DNA from: an uncultured Alistipes sp.
GTDB taxonomy: Bacteria; Bacteroidota; Bacteroidia; Bacteroidales; Rikenellaceae
Reading direction: 5' to 3'
NCBI GenBank assembly: GCA_944320985.1
Contig: CALUJN010000069.1
Span: 1 to 35,587 of the forward strand
Length of the DNA stretch: 35,587 nucleotides
In this document: in pieces, positions 33,601 through 35,587 of the stretch
Layout of the letters: every line of letters begins with the position of its first letter
How positions within the stretch are numbered: the first letter of the stretch is position 1
Position numbers and translations under genes: made by a program
The notes under the pieces: generated by a model
Told to the model about the DNA's origin: nothing
The model's database searches: none
The model's input: the letters and a program-made list of their open reading frames with translations, nothing else

Positions 33601-34386
33601 ATGAAACTCACCTTTTTGGGAACCGGCACCTCACAGGGTGTGCCGGTGATCGGCTGCCGCTGTCGGGTCTGCGCGTCGTCGGATCCGCGGGACCACCGCC
33701 TCCGCACCTCGGCGATGGTCGAGACCCGGGGTGTGCGTCTGGTGATCGATGCCGGGCCGGATTTCCGCTATCAGATGCTCCGAACCGGGGTTCGGCACCT
33801 GGACGGCATCCTGCTGACCCACGAACACAAGGACCATATCGGCGGATTGGACGACGTGCGGGCCTTCAATTTCGTGGACTATCCTCCGACGATCCACAAG
33901 GTTGACATCTACGCCTCGCCGCGGACGCTGGCGTGTGTGCGCAAGGATTTCGACTATGCCTTCGCCCAGGACAAATACCGCGGGGTTCCGGAGATCGAAC
34001 TGCATGAGATCGATGTGACTCGCCCCTTTACGGTCCGGGGTGTGGAGATCGTTCCGGTCTCGGGACACCACTCCGAGCGCTTCACCGTGACGGGCTACCG
34101 GATCGGGCGTCTGGCCTACCTGACGGATTTCAAGACGATTGAGGATGGCGAGGTGGAAAAACTGCGCGGGGTGGATACGTTGGTTGTCAATGCGCTGCGT
34201 TTCAAGGAGCACTATTCGCATTTCAATGTGGCGGAGGCGCTGGCGTTGATTCGCCGGGTTGCACCTCGCGAAGCGTGGCTGACGCACATGTCCCACGACA
34301 TCGGGCTGCACGCCGAGACGGAGCCGACCCTGCCCCGGGGCGTGCGGATGGCCAGCGACCGGCTGGAGGTCGAGATCGAAGAGTGA
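33601..34386 (+). CDS. MBL-fold metallo-hydrolase, PhnP-like
   Basis: A 261-residue metallo-beta-lactamase-fold hydrolase. The metal motif HEHKDH (His74, His76, Asp78, His79) is followed by GGLDDVRAFNF. Later ligands are visible in VSGHHSE, YLTDFKTI and LTHMSHDIG. An N-terminal cysteine set GCRCRVC (Cys19, 21, 24) recalls the extra zinc site of PhnP, a cyclic phosphodiesterase. Bacteroidetes homologues are sometimes named as octanoyltransferase-linked or general MBL hydrolases; the substrate is unknown. ATG 33601 begins the first strand (KLTFLGTGTSQG). The next gene begins 17 nt downstream, so they are probably co-transcribed. Confidence 0.9.
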   Translation: MKLTFLGTGTSQGVPVIGCRCRVCASSDPRDHRLRTSAMVETRGVRLVIDAGPDFRYQMLRTGVRHLDGILLTHEHKDHIGGLDDVRAFNFVDYPPTIHKVDIYASPRTLACVRKDFDYAFAQDKYRGVPEIELHEIDVTRPFTVRGVEIVPVSGHHSERFTVTGYRIGRLAYLTDFKTIEDGEVEKLRGVDTLVVNALRFKEHYSHFNVAEALALIRRVAPREAWLTHMSHDIGLHAETEPTLPRGVRMASDRLEVEIEE

Positions 34387-34403
34387 AAACATACGGAAAG
34401 AAT

Positions 34404-35219
34404 ATGAAGACATTGAAAGATCGCGTGATCGTCATCACGGGCGCTTCGTCGGGCATCGGCGAGGCGATGGCAAAGGTATATGCAGCGCAGGGCGCGCGCG
34501 TTGTTCTCGGGGCGCGGAGTGTCCAGAAACTGCAGTTGTTGGCCGGTGAGATCCGAGCTCAGGGGGGCCAGGCCGCCTACTGCGGGGTCGACGTGACAAA
34601 GCCCGCGGAGTGCCGCGAATTGATCGAGACGGCCATTCGGGAGTTCGGACGCCTGGACGTGCTGATCTGCAATGCCGGGATCTCGATGCGGGCGTTGTTC
34701 GACGACGTGGACCTCGAGGTGCTCCACCGGCTGATGGACGTGAACTTCTGGGGTACGGTCAACTGTTGCAAATATGCGCTTCCCTACCTGCAGCAGACGC
34801 GGGGCTCGATCGTCGGCATCTCGTCGGTGGCCGGACTGCACGGGCTGCCGGGCCGTACGGGCTATTCGGCCTCGAAATACGCCATGACGGGATTTCTGGA
34901 GACGCTGCGCATCGAGAATCTCAAGAAGGGGCTTCACGTGATGATCGCCTGCCCGGGCTTTACGGCCTCGAACGTGCGTTTTTCGGCATTGACGGCCGAC
35001 GGTTCGCAGCAGGGCGAGACGCCGCGTGACGAGTCGAAGATGATGACGGCCGAGGAGGTGGCGCGGATCGTCGGGCGGGGAATCCTGCGCCGCAAGCGCT
35101 TGTGCCTGATGGAGGCGGAGGGACGTGCAACCCATTTCGTGAAGAAGTTCGCCCCGGGTTTCCTCGATCGGATGTTCTACCTGGTGATGGCCCGCGAGCC
35201 GGATTCACCGCTCAAATAA
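34404..35219 (+). CDS. SDR-family oxidoreductase
   Basis: A 271-residue classical short-chain dehydrogenase with TGASSGIG (12-19), NAG (90-92), a Ser pair at 140-141 (GISSVAGLHG) and Tyr154/Lys158 (GYSASKYA). The C-terminal extension after about 200 (RDESKMMTAEEVARIVGRGI and beyond) is typical of the DHRS7-like group acting on lipophilic substrates. The specific substrate is unknown. ATG 34404 starts just before the Rossmann fold; a longer frame overlaps the MBL gene. Terminator hairpins follow. Confidence 0.9.
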   Translation: MKTLKDRVIVITGASSGIGEAMAKVYAAQGARVVLGARSVQKLQLLAGEIRAQGGQAAYCGVDVTKPAECRELIETAIREFGRLDVLICNAGISMRALFDDVDLEVLHRLMDVNFWGTVNCCKYALPYLQQTRGSIVGISSVAGLHGLPGRTGYSASKYAMTGFLETLRIENLKKGLHVMIACPGFTASNVRFSALTADGSQQGETPRDESKMMTAEEVARIVGRGILRRKRLCLMEAEGRATHFVKKFAPGFLDRMFYLVMAREPDSPLK

Positions 35220-35244
35220 CCCCCCCCCTGCAACGCTTCGGACA

Positions 35245-35277
35245 AAGGGAGTTTTCAGCAATGAAGACTCCTTTTTT
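35245..35277 (+). terminator. Rho-independent terminator after the SDR gene
   Basis: GGAGTTTTC pairs with GAAGACTCC (one G-U) around a six-base loop, followed by a T-run. It lies about 30 nt after the SDR stop. Confidence 0.8.
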
Positions 35278-35333
35278 GTGTTGGGACGTATGTTTGTAGG
35301 CTTCGAGGTCTTTTGGCTTATGATATGAACCGA

Positions 35334-35362
35334 CGGTTCCGCTTTCAGAACCGGATTTTTTA
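35334..35362 (+). terminator. Second, weaker terminator-like hairpin
   Basis: CGGTTC (35334-35339) pairs with GAACCG (35348-35353) around an eight-base loop, followed by GATTTTTT. With only six base pairs this is a backup terminator at best. Confidence 0.4.
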
Positions 35363-35383
35363 TGGGATTCGGATTTTTGGAAC

Positions 35384-35413
35384 AAAATCGGTCGATGGAT
35401 CGACGGATTTTTT
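35384..35413 (+). terminator. Hairpin with T-run overlapping a promoter box
   Basis: AAAATC, a mismatched G and GTCGA pair with TCGAC, G and GATTTT around TGGA. The T-run runs straight into TAACTTTG at 35414. It can act as a third terminator for the leftward-lying genes while sitting in the upstream part of the next promoter. Confidence 0.6.
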
Positions 35414-35421
35414 TAACTTTG
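35414..35421 (+). promoter_or_regulatory. -7 promoter box for the gene entering at the right edge
   Basis: TAACTTTG matches TAnnTTTG. Transcription would start near 35428, giving a leader of about 130 nt to the ATG at 35559. No TTTG is present at the -33 distance; the upstream hairpin occupies it. Confidence 0.5.
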
Positions 35422-35558
35422 TAAAAAAGTGGAGACTCCGGGTTCTCCGATGTGTGAATCCCGGCATCGCGCTTTTTGCGGATGTCGGTTTTGCGCGACG
35501 CACCGGCGATCCTCCGACAAGCCGATAACCAGACAAACCGCCCAACCAGCCCCTGTTT

Positions 35559-35587
35559 ATGAACCGTACCAACTCCGCTGTTTTGAC
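35559..35587 (+). CDS. Possible start of a further gene, cut by the window edge
   Basis: ATG at 35559 opens a frame reading MNRTNSAVL to the window end. A promoter-like box and about 130 nt of leader precede it. Only nine codons are visible, so neither family nor reality of the gene can be judged. Confidence 0.35.

Overview
The window comes from a GC-rich member of the Bacteroidetes, most likely a gut Bacteroidales near Alistipes/Rikenellaceae (genus-level placement is inference). Support comes from promoters of the Bacteroides type (-33 TTTG, about 19 nt, -7 TAnnTTTG) and from gene families typical of the phylum: GH97, a fused KorA, a PG0541-like protein behind an RND pump, an ERFGYY-type POT transporter and a eukaryote-like branching enzyme. 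No rRNA or CRISPR array is present. There is one tRNA, tRNA-Ala(GGC).

Layout. 1-6176, mostly minus strand: tRNA-Ala, a PfkB-family sugar kinase, the 2-oxoacid:ferredoxin oxidoreductase pair korA-korB, and the unsaturated-uronate genes kduI-kduD with a perfect inverted repeat at their promoter. 6324-9062: a small phage-derived cassette, with a leftward LexA/CI-like S24 repressor, a rightward 95-residue unknown protein and a rightward terminase large subunit. It is controlled from an AT-rich region holding overlapping face-to-face promoters with a palindrome between them. 9336-11043, minus: a lipoprotein and tsaD. 11105-19399, plus: tamB, exbB, exbD, tonB, a DUF1573 protein and an MTA/SAH-deaminase-like amidohydrolase, closely spaced. 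19664-20176: thiol peroxidase. 20514-24340: divergent branching enzyme and POT peptide transporter. 24519-31091: a complete TetR-TolC-adaptor-RND-PG0541 efflux operon. 31457-33445, minus: GH97 glycosidase. 33601-35219: PhnP-like MBL hydrolase and an SDR oxidoreductase. The last 340 nt hold terminator hairpins, a promoter-like box and probably the first codons of another gene.

How the genes work together. Most of the window is core and sugar metabolism plus envelope biogenesis. KduI/KduD process unsaturated uronates. KorAB links ferredoxin to 2-oxoacids. TamB with ExbBD/TonB suggests an energised envelope or lipid-transport role. The RND operon is autonomous, with its own regulator.

Two points matter most. 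(1) korA carries two in-frame stops inside an 18-nt block that, with the next 14 nt, equals the 5' part of the Illumina P5 flow-cell oligo including its ten-T tail. The gene is therefore probably intact in the organism and the stops are a data artefact. (2) The repressor / small protein / terminase cassette has a switch-like promoter region but no capsid, portal or integrase genes in the window. It is the best candidate here for an undescribed element. A further pattern is that plus-strand genes in convergent pairs are followed by 200-300 nt of pyrimidine-rich, sometimes tandemly repeated DNA before a shared hairpin terminator.
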